From: Actinomycetes bacterium
Lineage (GTDB): Bacteria; Actinomycetota; Acidimicrobiia; Acidimicrobiales; RAAP-2
Assembly (NCBI GenBank): GCA_021831035.1
Contig: JAKBNL010000012.1
Location: forward strand, 1-64,000
Length of the DNA stretch: 64,000 nucleotides
Reading direction: 5' to 3'
Both the position numbers and the translations under genes were made by a program. This document shows positions 1 through 7,844 of this stretch, in pieces. The notes under the pieces are model-generated. The model was not told the DNA's origin and ran no database searches. It was given only the letters and a program-made list of their open reading frames with translations. Every line of letters starts with the position of its first letter. Position 1 is the stretch's first letter.

Positions 1-840
1 CGCGCGGCGCGACTCCTCGCGCGCGAGGCGCGCCGCGCGCCGTCGCAGGCCGCGCCGCTCGCGCCCCAGCCGACGCAGCCATCCGGCCACGTTCACGTGG
101 TCGTGCTGGCGTCCGAGCACGCTCTGCAGGTCGCTCAGCCGCTCGGCCAGCTCCTCCACCCGCGGTCCGAGCAGCTCGGCGAAGCCGCGCGCGACGTACA
201 TCGCGCGCTTGGCCTCGATGCGCAGCTCGTGGAGCCGCCGGTCGCTCGGGCGCTCCTTGGCGCGCTTGGCCGCGCGCGTCAGATCGCGCCAGGTGGCCGC
301 GAGCGCCCTGCGCGCCAGGGGCTCGGCGTCACCGAGCAACCAGATCTGGAAGGGCAACCCGCGCCGGTAGTCGTCGAGCACGGTGAGGGCCGTGATCGAC
401 GCCCCGGCGTCGAGGGCCCGGCGCACGGGGCGCTCACAGCGCCGACGCTGGCGTCGCGCCCGCCTCATGATCTTCTGGCCCGCGCCACGACGGCGGCGCC
501 CGCCGAGGGCGTCGCGCACGGCGTCCTCGAGGACCTGCGCGTCGCGCAGGGCCCCGAAGGGCTCACTGATCTCGGCCAGGCGCCGGCGCACGCCCCGGGT
601 CTTCAGGGCGGGCTCGACGGCGCTCAGGGCCGCCAGCTGGTAGCGCACCCGTCGGAGGGACACCCGCAGCAGTCGGGTCAACTCGGGGTCGTAGGCGTCT
701 GCCGAGCCGCTCTCGCGGGCCCGGGCGGCGGCCTCTTCTATCTCCCGGCTCGCCCGGAGAAGGAGCTCACGCACGTACGTGCCGACCAGCACGCGCTCGC
801 CCCCGTTGCGCGCCACGCGCGCGGACTGCCCTGTGCCCAC
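1..840 (-). CDS. CHAD domain protein (C-terminus cut by window edge)
   Basis: The reverse strand is open from a GTG at 840 to base 1 (280 codons, no stop), so the gene runs off the left edge. Two histidine/arginine-rich helical blocks are typical of CHAD (conserved histidine alpha-helical domain): LRVSLRRVRYQLAAL near residue 50, and near residues 200-250 LHELRIEAKRAMYVARGF followed by LSDLQSVLGRQHDHV. CHAD proteins bind polyphosphate through these basic faces. A GGAGG sequence lies 4 nt before the GTG and supports this start. No CYTH domain precedes it, so this is a stand-alone CHAD protein unless a fused domain lies outside the window. Confidence 0.85.
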   Translation of the reverse strand, partial: MGTGQSARVARNGGERVLVGTYVRELLLRASREIEEAAARARESGSADAYDPELTRLLRVSLRRVRYQLAALSAVEPALKTRGVRRRLAEISEPFGALRDAQVLEDAVRDALGGRRRRGAGQKIMRRARRQRRRCERPVRRALDAGASITALTVLDDYRRGLPFQIWLLGDAEPLARRALAATWRDLTRAAKRAKERPSDRRLHELRIEAKRAMYVARGFAELLGPRVEELAERLSDLQSVLGRQHDHVNVAGWLRRLGRERRGLRRRAARLAREESRRA

Positions 841-910
841 GGAACCTCCACCACCGGGTCGCCCCGGTCCACCCCATTCTGGCCGGGACGGCCCCACCCC
901 GCGGGGATGC

Positions 911-2605
911 TCAGCGCGTACGGATCGTGAGCCGACGCGAGGGTCCGGGACCGCGGGCGTCGACCAGGCGCACGGCGATGCGGTACGTGGTCGTGGGGTG
1001 CAATCCCGCGATGACGAGGTCGCCGGCGGGTGCCCTCCCACGGCGCCACGACCCCCCGTCGAGGGCGTACTCCACCGCGCTCGCCGGCGCGCTCGCGCTC
1101 TCCGCGCTGACCGCGAGACGGACCGTGTGCGGGCCGACCCCGCGCAGGGCGACGACGGGGGCCGAGGGCGCGACGAGCGGCGCGGTCGCGTCGACGAGGA
1201 CCTGGTAGTGGCGGGCGCCGTCGGAGAAGTAGCCCCCGGCCGCGCAGCCGCCGGCCGCCGTGCACGACAGGGCCGACAGGTCGCCGTCACCACCGACGTT
1301 GAGCGCGGCCGAGCCCGGCAACTCCTCGGCCGGACCCCAGACGCCGCCCGACGCGCCGGCGACCAGGGCCTGGGCGAAGCCCGTGGCGTCGGTGTAGACG
1401 CCCCCGGCGACGCACGCGCCCACGCCGTAGCAGTCGACGCTCTGGAGGACGGCGCCCCCGCCGGCGTTGAGGGACCCCGAGTCCGGGAGCTCGATCGCCG
1501 GGCCCCAGGCGCCGGCGACCTCGTCGACCACCATCGCCTGGGCGTTCTTCTGGCCGTCGCCGTAGGCGCCCACGGCCGCGCACTGGCCCGGCGCGGCGCA
1601 CGACAGGGCGAGCAGGACCGCCCCGACCGCGGCGGTGTTCACCCCGCTCACGGGGGTGGCCGTGGCCCAGACGCCGCCCGACTCGGTGTCGACGTAGGCC
1701 TGCTCCACTCCGGCCACGTCGTTCAGGTCGTAGACGAGGCTGCACGCGCCCGCGCTGGGGCAGGCGATCGAGGGCGGCAGGGGCTGGCCGGGCGTGACGT
1801 TCCCGCTCGGGCCGGGCACGGGCTGGGCGCTGGACCAGACGCCGTCGGACTCGGCGACGACGAAGACCTGGGTGGCACCGTTGGCGTCGGTGTACTGGCC
1901 CGCGGCCGCGCAGCCGCCGCTCGCGCACGAGAGCGAAAAGACGCTCGCCTGTTGGCCGACGTCGAGCGAGGTCATCCCGGGCACCTCCGCGGCGTCGCCC
2001 CAGACGCCGCCCGACTCGAGGGCGACCCAGGGCTCCACGTCGCTCGCCGAGAGCGCCACGATGCCCCCGGCCGCGCACTGGCCGGGCGCCGAGCACGACA
2101 CGCTGGTAACGGCGCTCGCCATCGCGCTCGAGCTGAGCGCGGCGATCCCGGGCACCTCCGCGGCGTCGCCCCAGACGCCGCCCGACTCACTGGCGAGGAA
2201 CGCGTGGGGCACGTCGGCGGCGTCGGCGTAACTGCCCCCAACCACGCACGCACCGGCCACGGGGCACGAGACCGAGAGCGACGAGCCGAGCTGTCCACCG
2301 ACGTTGAGGGCGGCGAAGCCCGGCAGGCTCAGCGCCCGGCCCCAGACGCCGCCCGACTCACTCGCGACGAACGCCTCGGTGACGCTCTTGGAGACGCTGT
2401 AGCCACCGACGCCCACGCAGGCCCCCGACGACGGACACGACAGGGCGCTGACCTGGGCGTAGCCGCCCGCGTTCAGTCCGGCGATGCCGGCCAGGGGGCT
2501 CGCCGTGCGCCAGGGCGCCGGTGACGCCCCCGCCGGCGAGGCCCCGAGGCCCACCACGAGCGCCACCAGCGCACCCACCAACGCCCGACCCCGCACTCGC
2601 GCCAC
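911..2605 (-). CDS. Secreted protein with eight ~57-residue Cys-paired repeats and a C-terminal Fn3-like domain
   Basis: This 564-residue protein starts at a GTG with a GAGGGGG Shine-Dalgarno. An N-terminal signal peptide ends near ASPAGA (about residue 28). Residues 35-460 hold eight repeats of roughly 57 residues. Each has a Cys-(5-7)-Cys pair such as LSCPSSGAC or VSCSAPGQC, then a GG/Y turn, then AFVASESGGVWG and a xLPGxAALN linker. The cysteine pairs probably form one disulfide per repeat, and the repeat length and Trp-Gly turns would fit blades of a beta-propeller; both points are inference. Residues about 465-564 resemble a fibronectin type III fold (SAPVVALRGVGPHTVRL ... TYRIAVRLVDARG). 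I know no specific function. It stands alone between convergent or divergent neighbours. Confidence 0.8.
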   Translation of the reverse strand: MARVRGRALVGALVALVVGLGASPAGASPAPWRTASPLAGIAGLNAGGYAQVSALSCPSSGACVGVGGYSVSKSVTEAFVASESGGVWGRALSLPGFAALNVGGQLGSSLSVSCPVAGACVVGGSYADAADVPHAFLASESGGVWGDAAEVPGIAALSSSAMASAVTSVSCSAPGQCAAGGIVALSASDVEPWVALESGGVWGDAAEVPGMTSLDVGQQASVFSLSCASGGCAAAGQYTDANGATQVFVVAESDGVWSSAQPVPGPSGNVTPGQPLPPSIACPSAGACSLVYDLNDVAGVEQAYVDTESGGVWATATPVSGVNTAAVGAVLLALSCAAPGQCAAVGAYGDGQKNAQAMVVDEVAGAWGPAIELPDSGSLNAGGGAVLQSVDCYGVGACVAGGVYTDATGFAQALVAGASGGVWGPAEELPGSAALNVGGDGDLSALSCTAAGGCAAGGYFSDGARHYQVLVDATAPLVAPSAPVVALRGVGPHTVRLAVSAESASAPASAVEYALDGGSWRRGRAPAGDLVIAGLHPTTTYRIAVRLVDARGPGPSRRLTIRTR

Positions 2606-2651
2606 GACACCCCCTCGGGCGCAGGCTAGCCACCACCGCGCGCGAGTGGTC

Positions 2652-4001
2652 CTACGCCCCCGCCCGACCGGCGGCCGTGTTGAGATGGGACTGGCTCTCG
2701 CGCAGACCCGTGACCGGCCCGCCCGCGCTGAAGTAGCGCCGACCGGCCACGAGTAGCTCCTCGGCGGGGAACTTGGTGATCACCTCGCACCCGGTCGCCG
2801 TGACGACCACCTCCTCCTCGATGCGCGCGGCCGACCAGCCGTCGGCGGCCGGCCAGTAGGTCTCCAGGGCGAAGACCATCCCCTCTTCGAGCGTCTCGGG
2901 GTGCTCGAGCGAGACCATCCGGCTAAAGATCGGCCGCTCCCAGATCGAGAGCCCCACTCCGTGGCCGTACTGCAGGCCGAACGCCGCCTCCTCGCCGGGG
3001 AAACCGAACTCCTCGGCCCGCGGCCACGTGGCGACCACGTCCGCCGTCGTGACCCCGGGCTTGACCATCGCGATCGCCACGTCGATCAGCTCGCGACACT
3101 TCACGTAGGCGTCACGCTGGGCCCGCGACGCGCTCCCGACGGCGAAGGTGCGGTAGTAGCAGGTGCGGTAGCCGTTGAACGAGTGCAGGATGTCGAAGAA
3201 GGCGGGGTCGCCCGGACGGATGAGCCGGTCGGAGTAGACGTGAGGATGAGGGGAGCAGCGCTCGCCCGAGATCGCGTTGACACCCTCGACGTGCTCGCTG
3301 CCGAGGTCGTAGAGGACCTTGTTGACCAACCCCACGCACTCGTTCTCCTTCACGCCAGGACGCAAGAAGCCGTAGAGCTCTTCGTAGGCCGTGTCGACCA
3401 TCGAGGCCGCGTAGGTGAGCAGCGAGATCTCGTCGGCCGACTTGATGCGGCGCGCCTCTAAGAAGACCTGCTGGCCGTCGACGAGGGTCATCCCCTCGCG
3501 GGCGAAGGCGGCCAGGACCGGCATCTCGATGATGTCCACCCCGATGGGCTCGTTCTCGAGGCCGAACTCCGCCAGGACCTCCTTGATCTTCTCGGCCACC
3601 GTGCCGGCGCGGTCGGCGGCCGGGGGAATCGCGCCGCGCAGCGTGGAGATCCCGGCGCGCGCGCCCTCGTAGGGCCGTACGGTCCCGTCGGGTCCGACCT
3701 GGGCACCCGTCAGCCACGGGTTGTAGAGCTGGTGGTGGCGGGCCGCCGAACCGAAGTCCCAAACGACCGGCTTTCCCCCGCGCGGCAAGAGGGCGAAGCG
3801 GATGAGCTTGTCCATCGCCCAGGTCCCGATGTGGGTCCCGGTCATGTAGCGGATGTTGTGGAAGTCGAAGGTCAGCAGCGCCCCCAGGTCACTCGCCTCG
3901 AGGGCGGCGTTGAGCCTCGCGAGTCGCTCCTCGCGCAGGCGCGGCATGTCGACGCGCGCCTCCCAGTCGACGGCGTTGGAGCCGTAGGTGTGGATCCCCA
4001 T
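2652..4001 (-). CDS. M24-family (creatinase/Xaa-Pro peptidase fold) enzyme with a substituted metal ligand
   Basis: This 449-residue protein has an AAGGAGGACAC ribosome site before its ATG. Residues 1-165 form a creatinase-type N-terminal domain and residues 195-420 the pita-bread domain. Expected dinuclear-metal ligands are D270 (PAFFDIL), H347 (QYGHGVGLS), E380 (VFALETYW) and E395 (RIEEEVV). The second aspartate, normally in GYxxDxTRTF, is C281 in GYRTCYYRTF. Creatinase itself has lost metal ligands and the DMSP lyase DddP uses the same fold, so a hydrolase other than a peptidase is plausible. The gene is last in an apparent operon with the CUT2 transporter just upstream (24 bp to the permease), which suggests that it acts on the imported substrate. 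Confidence 0.8.
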   Translation of the reverse strand: MGIHTYGSNAVDWEARVDMPRLREERLARLNAALEASDLGALLTFDFHNIRYMTGTHIGTWAMDKLIRFALLPRGGKPVVWDFGSAARHHQLYNPWLTGAQVGPDGTVRPYEGARAGISTLRGAIPPAADRAGTVAEKIKEVLAEFGLENEPIGVDIIEMPVLAAFAREGMTLVDGQQVFLEARRIKSADEISLLTYAASMVDTAYEELYGFLRPGVKENECVGLVNKVLYDLGSEHVEGVNAISGERCSPHPHVYSDRLIRPGDPAFFDILHSFNGYRTCYYRTFAVGSASRAQRDAYVKCRELIDVAIAMVKPGVTTADVVATWPRAEEFGFPGEEAAFGLQYGHGVGLSIWERPIFSRMVSLEHPETLEEGMVFALETYWPAADGWSAARIEEEVVVTATGCEVITKFPAEELLVAGRRYFSAGGPVTGLRESQSHLNTAAGRAGA

Positions 4002-4024
4002 GTGTCCTCCTTGGTGACGCGACG

Positions 4025-5029
4025 TTATCGACGGCGCCGACGGGCCCAGACGTCGAGGGCCACCGCGGCGATGAGGAGCAGACCGAGCACGATCTGCTGG
4101 TAGAGCGGGTCGACACCGAGCAGGTTGAAGCCGTTGCCGATGAGGGCGATGAACAGTACCCCGATAGCCGTGCGCACGACCGAGCCCTCACCGCCCGCGA
4201 TCGAGGTGCCGCCCACCACGATGCCCGCCAGCACGGTGAAGGCCAGCGGGCTCCCCCCGCTGCCCGCCTGGGCCGAGAGCAGGCGCGAGGTGTCGATCAC
4301 GCCGCCAAGTCCGGCCGCCCCCCCGGAGATGACAAAGGTGACCACCCGGATCAGGTTGACCCGCACGCCGGCCAGCCGGGCCGCCTCCGCGTTGCCCCCC
4401 GCGGCCACGACGTGGCGACCGAAGGTCGTGCGGGCGAGCAGCAGGGCGAGGACCGCGATGAAGGCCGCCGACATCCACACGGCGCTCGGAATGGAAAGGA
4501 ACTGGGCGTTGGCGAACTTGAAGAAGCTCGACGTCGCGGAGAGGACCACGAGGTTCCCGCTCGTGACCTTGAGCGCCGCGCCGGCGATCACGAACGAGGT
4601 CGCCAACGTCGCGATGAGGGGATTGATCCTCAGGACCGTGACGATGAGGCCGTTGACCAGGCCCACCACGAGCCCGGCGGCGACGGCGACCACTATCGCG
4701 AGTACCGGCTGGCCGTGGAGGGCCAGTTCGCCCGCGATCACCGTCGTGAGCCCGTACGTCGCGCCCACCGATAGGTCGATACCTCCGGCGACGAGCACCA
4801 GGGTGCCCGCGGCGGCGATGTCGAGGTACGACGCCTGCTGGTCGAGGATGTTGACCAGGTTCGCGGTGTGTAAGAACGGCCCGCTCGCGATCGATAGGAC
4901 GACGAAGAGGATCACGAAGGGGATGAAGATTCCCGCGAGCCGCCATGACTTGAGGAGGCGGACCATGGACCCGTCCGCGCCTCCGTCCCCGTCCTCGAGG
5001 GGCGTCTCGAGCTGGTCGGTCGCGGTCAT
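4025..5029 (-). CDS. ABC transporter permease, CUT2 (RbsC-like) family
   Basis: The product is a 334-residue polytopic membrane protein with about 8-10 hydrophobic helices. It carries the family signatures GGIDLSVGATYGLT (about residue 85), VTVLRINPLIATLAT (about 135) and GGTSIAGGEGSVVRTAIGVLFIALIGNGFNLLGV near the C-terminus, all typical of BPD_transp_2 ribose/xylose-type permeases. The ATG has a CAAGGAGTGCG ribosome site. Its start overlaps the stop of the upstream ATPase gene by 4 bp, so the two are translationally coupled. The substrate is unknown; the family imports pentoses, nucleosides, autoinducer-2 and related compounds. Confidence 0.92.
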   Translation of the reverse strand: MTATDQLETPLEDGDGGADGSMVRLLKSWRLAGIFIPFVILFVVLSIASGPFLHTANLVNILDQQASYLDIAAAGTLVLVAGGIDLSVGATYGLTTVIAGELALHGQPVLAIVVAVAAGLVVGLVNGLIVTVLRINPLIATLATSFVIAGAALKVTSGNLVVLSATSSFFKFANAQFLSIPSAVWMSAAFIAVLALLLARTTFGRHVVAAGGNAEAARLAGVRVNLIRVVTFVISGGAAGLGGVIDTSRLLSAQAGSGGSPLAFTVLAGIVVGGTSIAGGEGSVVRTAIGVLFIALIGNGFNLLGVDPLYQQIVLGLLLIAAVALDVWARRRRR

Positions 5030-6579
5030 CGCACTCCTTGGTGTTCACTCGTCTCGGAGAAGGCGGCCGCCAGGACCGCCTGCTGGTTCATCGCGTGGCC
5101 CGTGAATTCAGCCACGATCCGTCCCTGGCGCATCACCAGGACGCGGTGGGCGAGGCCGAGGACCTCCTCGAGTTCCGAGGAGATCACCACCACCCCCATG
5201 CCCTCGCGCGCCATCTCGACGATGAGGTCGTAGATCGCCCGCTTCGAGCCGACGTCCACGCCCCGGGTCGGCTCGTCGGCGATGAGCACGCGCGGGCCGC
5301 ACATCACGGCACGGGCGAAGAGGATCTTCTGCTGGTTGCCGCCCGAGAGCATCGCGACCGGCTGGCGCAGGCTGGCCGCCTTGACCGTGGTGCGCTCCAG
5401 CAGCGAGGCGACGGCCCGGCGCTCGCGCGCACCGGACACCCAGCCGAATCGGCTGACTAAGTCGAGGCGCGAGAGCGACACGTTCTCCTTCACCGAGCGT
5501 CCCACGAGCAAGCCCATCTCCTTGCGCGACTCGGGGATGAGGGCGAGTCCGCGCCGGAGCGAGTGGTACGGGCCCCGGCCCGACAGGTTCGCTCCCGCGA
5601 GGTGCACCGTGCCGCGCTGGGCCCGGACGTCACGGAAGACGGCGCGCGCGAGTTCGGACCGCCCCGCCCCGACGAGGCCGGCGATGCCCACGATCTCGCC
5701 TCGGTGAACCTCGAGCGAGCAGTCGCGCACCCCCGGCGCCACCAGCCCCTCGACGCGAAGCACGACTTCGGCCTGCGCCGGCGGCGGGGTCTTGTCCGGG
5801 AAGGCCGCCCCCAACGAGCGCCCGAGCATGCCCTCGATCAGCGTCTCTTCGGTGGCGTCGGCCGCCGCGACCGTGCGGATGACCCGACCGTCACGCAGGG
5901 TCGTGATCTCGTCGGCCAGGGCCAGGACCTCCGAGAGGAAGTGCGAGACCAGAATCACCGACTTGCCCTCGCGCGCGAGGGACCGGATGATCGCGTGCAG
6001 CGCCGCCGTCTCGTGCTCCGCCAGGGCAGCCGTGGGCTCGTCCATGATGACGATCGACGCGTCGCGACTGAGCGCCCGCATGATCTCGACCTTCTGCTGG
6101 TCGGCCGTCGTGAGCTGACCCGCGAGCCAGTCCGGCGAGAGCCGGAAACCCACCCGGTCCGCCAGCTCACGGAAGCGGCGACGCGCCTCACCCCGTCGAA
6201 CGAAACCCGCGCGATGAGTCTCGGCGCCCAGGTACACGTTCTCGGCGACCGTCAGCCCGGGGACGATGGCCAACTCCTGGGCGATCGTGACGATCCCCTT
6301 GGCCAAGGCGTCGCGCGGCGAGCGCAGCGAGAGCGTCACCCCACCGAGGTGGACCGAACCCTCGTCGGGCGTCATGACCCCCGAGATGATCTTGCCCAGG
6401 GTCGACTTGCCCGCGCCGTTCTCGCCGACCAGGGCGTGCACGGTGCCGGCGCGAACCGTCAGTGACACGTCCGTGAGGGCCGGGACGCCCCCGAAGCGCT
6501 TGGACACCCCGGCGACGACCAGGTCGTCGCCGGGGGTCCGCGCAACCGGGGGGGTGTCCTCGAACGCGCCGGTGGTCAC
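5026..6579 (-). CDS. ABC transporter ATPase with two nucleotide-binding domains, CUT2 (RbsA/MglA-like) family
   Basis: This 517-residue protein is a tandem ATPase. The first domain has Walker A GENGAGKST near residue 54 and Walker B IVIMDEPTAAL near 178. The second domain begins near residue 270 with a degenerate Walker A (GLVGAGRSELA) and has the signature LSGGNQQKILFARAV and Walker B VLIADEPTRGVDVGSK. A defective second Walker A is normal for RbsA/MglA proteins. It lies between the binding-protein gene (26 bp upstream) and the permease gene (4-bp overlap). Confidence 0.93.
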   Translation of the reverse strand: MTTGAFEDTPPVARTPGDDLVVAGVSKRFGGVPALTDVSLTVRAGTVHALVGENGAGKSTLGKIISGVMTPDEGSVHLGGVTLSLRSPRDALAKGIVTIAQELAIVPGLTVAENVYLGAETHRAGFVRRGEARRRFRELADRVGFRLSPDWLAGQLTTADQQKVEIMRALSRDASIVIMDEPTAALAEHETAALHAIIRSLAREGKSVILVSHFLSEVLALADEITTLRDGRVIRTVAAADATEETLIEGMLGRSLGAAFPDKTPPPAQAEVVLRVEGLVAPGVRDCSLEVHRGEIVGIAGLVGAGRSELARAVFRDVRAQRGTVHLAGANLSGRGPYHSLRRGLALIPESRKEMGLLVGRSVKENVSLSRLDLVSRFGWVSGARERRAVASLLERTTVKAASLRQPVAMLSGGNQQKILFARAVMCGPRVLIADEPTRGVDVGSKRAIYDLIVEMAREGMGVVVISSELEEVLGLAHRVLVMRQGRIVAEFTGHAMNQQAVLAAAFSETSEHQGVR

Positions 6580-6605
6580 GTCAGCTACGGGTTAGGGACG
6601 GGCGA

Positions 6606-7622
6606 TCAACCCGGCCACTGCGCCGTGAACTTGCTGACCGTCGACTTGGTGAGGACTCCGTTGTCGGGCAGCTTCGCCACGGGGTTGATGACCCCGGAGT
6701 TCTTGCCCGTACGGATCGCCTTGATGAGCGCGATCATGCCCAACTGGCCCTCCGAGGCCGGCGCCTGGGCGACGTCGGCGAACCACGCACCGCTCTTCAC
6801 GCCGGCGAGTCCGGCCGCGCTGGCGCCGTAGCAGACGAGCTTGGTCGTGGTGTTCTTGGCCGCCGCGAGCGCCGCCTGAGCCCCCTCACAGTCCTGGTCC
6901 GATCCGACGATCACGTTGACGTCGGGGTTGGCCACCAGCATGTCCTGGACCTGGGTGAGTGCGGTCGCTTGGTTGTACTGGCCGTCCACCTGATCGACGA
7001 TCGTGGCCTTCGAGCCCAGCCCGGCGGTGAAGGTCTTCGTGATCTCCGAGTCCGGCTCGTAGCCCTCGAAGTTGTGCACGAGGCCCACCTTGCACGGCGA
7101 CGCCGACCCGCAGGCCTGAAGCGTCAGTTGGGCCAACTGGCTACCGATCTTCGAAGGGAAGAAGACCACGTTGGCCGATAGACCCTTCACCTCGATGCCG
7201 TCGCTCGCGTAGTTCGAGCCCAGGATCTGGTCGATGTTGACGACCTTGATGTGCTTGGCGATCGCCTTCTTCACGGCCGGCACGAGGGCGGCCCCGTAGA
7301 TCGGCTGGGTGATCACGCCCTGGTACTGACCCGAGTTGATCACGTCCTGGAGCTGGGCGACCTGGGTCGTGTAGGAGTTGTTCGCGTCGAACACCGTCAC
7401 CGCGACGCCGTCGGCCGCGGCGACGGCCTTCGCGGCGGCCAGCATCGGCGCGTCGTAACTGTTCGCCACGGCGTAGGACAGGTACGCCACCCGGATGTGC
7501 TTGGGCGCCTTGTGCTTGGTCGCGGCTTGGGCCGTCGTTGCGAACCCGACGCCGACCGAGGCCAACGCGAGTATCGCGCCCGTCGTCGCGACCACGCCGC
7601 GACGCCAACTGCTTCTAACCAT
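6606..7622 (-). CDS. Periplasmic substrate-binding protein of a CUT2-type ABC importer
   Basis: This 338-residue protein starts at the ATG at 7622, which has the strong site AAGGGGGGAATCC; longer reading frames would run through the promoter at 7756-7784. A signal peptide (MVRSSWRRGVVATTG ... AQA) covers about residues 1-33. The mature part is a type-1 periplasmic-binding fold: VAYLSYAVANSYDAPMLAA, then VINSGQYQGVITQPIYGAALVPAVKKA, IVGSDQDCEGAQAAL and a C-terminal AVAKLPDNG segment. No lipobox is seen. It is the first gene of the importer operon and its promoter holds a TTCATTGAA operator. Confidence 0.92.
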   Translation of the reverse strand: MVRSSWRRGVVATTGAILALASVGVGFATTAQAATKHKAPKHIRVAYLSYAVANSYDAPMLAAAKAVAAADGVAVTVFDANNSYTTQVAQLQDVINSGQYQGVITQPIYGAALVPAVKKAIAKHIKVVNIDQILGSNYASDGIEVKGLSANVVFFPSKIGSQLAQLTLQACGSASPCKVGLVHNFEGYEPDSEITKTFTAGLGSKATIVDQVDGQYNQATALTQVQDMLVANPDVNVIVGSDQDCEGAQAALAAAKNTTTKLVCYGASAAGLAGVKSGAWFADVAQAPASEGQLGMIALIKAIRTGKNSGVINPVAKLPDNGVLTKSTVSKFTAQWPG

Positions 7623-7755
7623 GGATTCCCCCCTTGAGTGACCGAGCGCACTGTGCCCTCGACGCTGATGCTCCCGTCGCTCCCACGGAACGTGGGGCTC
7701 GCCGACTCGCTCCCCCCGACCCGCAGCCGCCCCGGGCGTACTGCCTTGGGCAGTG

Positions 7756-7784
7756 ACAGTAGCCATGTTCATTGAACATGTCAA
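7756..7784 (-). promoter_or_regulatory. Promoter of the CUT2 importer operon
   Basis: On the reverse strand a perfect -35 box TTGACA (7784-7779) is followed by a 17-bp spacer and a -10-like TACTGT (7761-7756). It lies about 135 bp upstream of the binding-protein ATG at 7622. The spacer is almost entirely the palindrome at 7765-7779, a classic repressor arrangement. Confidence 0.65.
7765..7779. promoter_or_regulatory. Operator ATGTTCA-T-TGAACAT
   Basis: This is a perfect 7+1+7 inverted repeat with core TTCATTGAA, placed between the -35 and -10 boxes of the importer promoter. The same core, TTCACTGAA, recurs at 9478-9486 before the SDR-bicupin-regulator genes. The XRE-cupin regulator at 11164 is the likeliest ligand-responsive binder (inference). 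Confidence 0.65.
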
Positions 7785-7844
7785 CCTATAGTGAACACTT
7801 CAGCGGACCGGCACCCGCGGGCCCGACGCCGCTCGGCCGACGTC

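Noticed and set aside
779..2524. 581-residue forward frame opposite the repeat protein
   Set aside because: It is a GC-rich antisense shadow with Arg/Gly/Ala-rich, domain-free sequence; the reverse strand has a signal peptide, ribosome site and regular repeats.
7623..7784. N-terminal extension of the CUT2 binding protein
   Set aside because: It would translate the -35/-10 promoter and operator; the ATG at 7622 has a strong ribosome site and begins a signal peptide.
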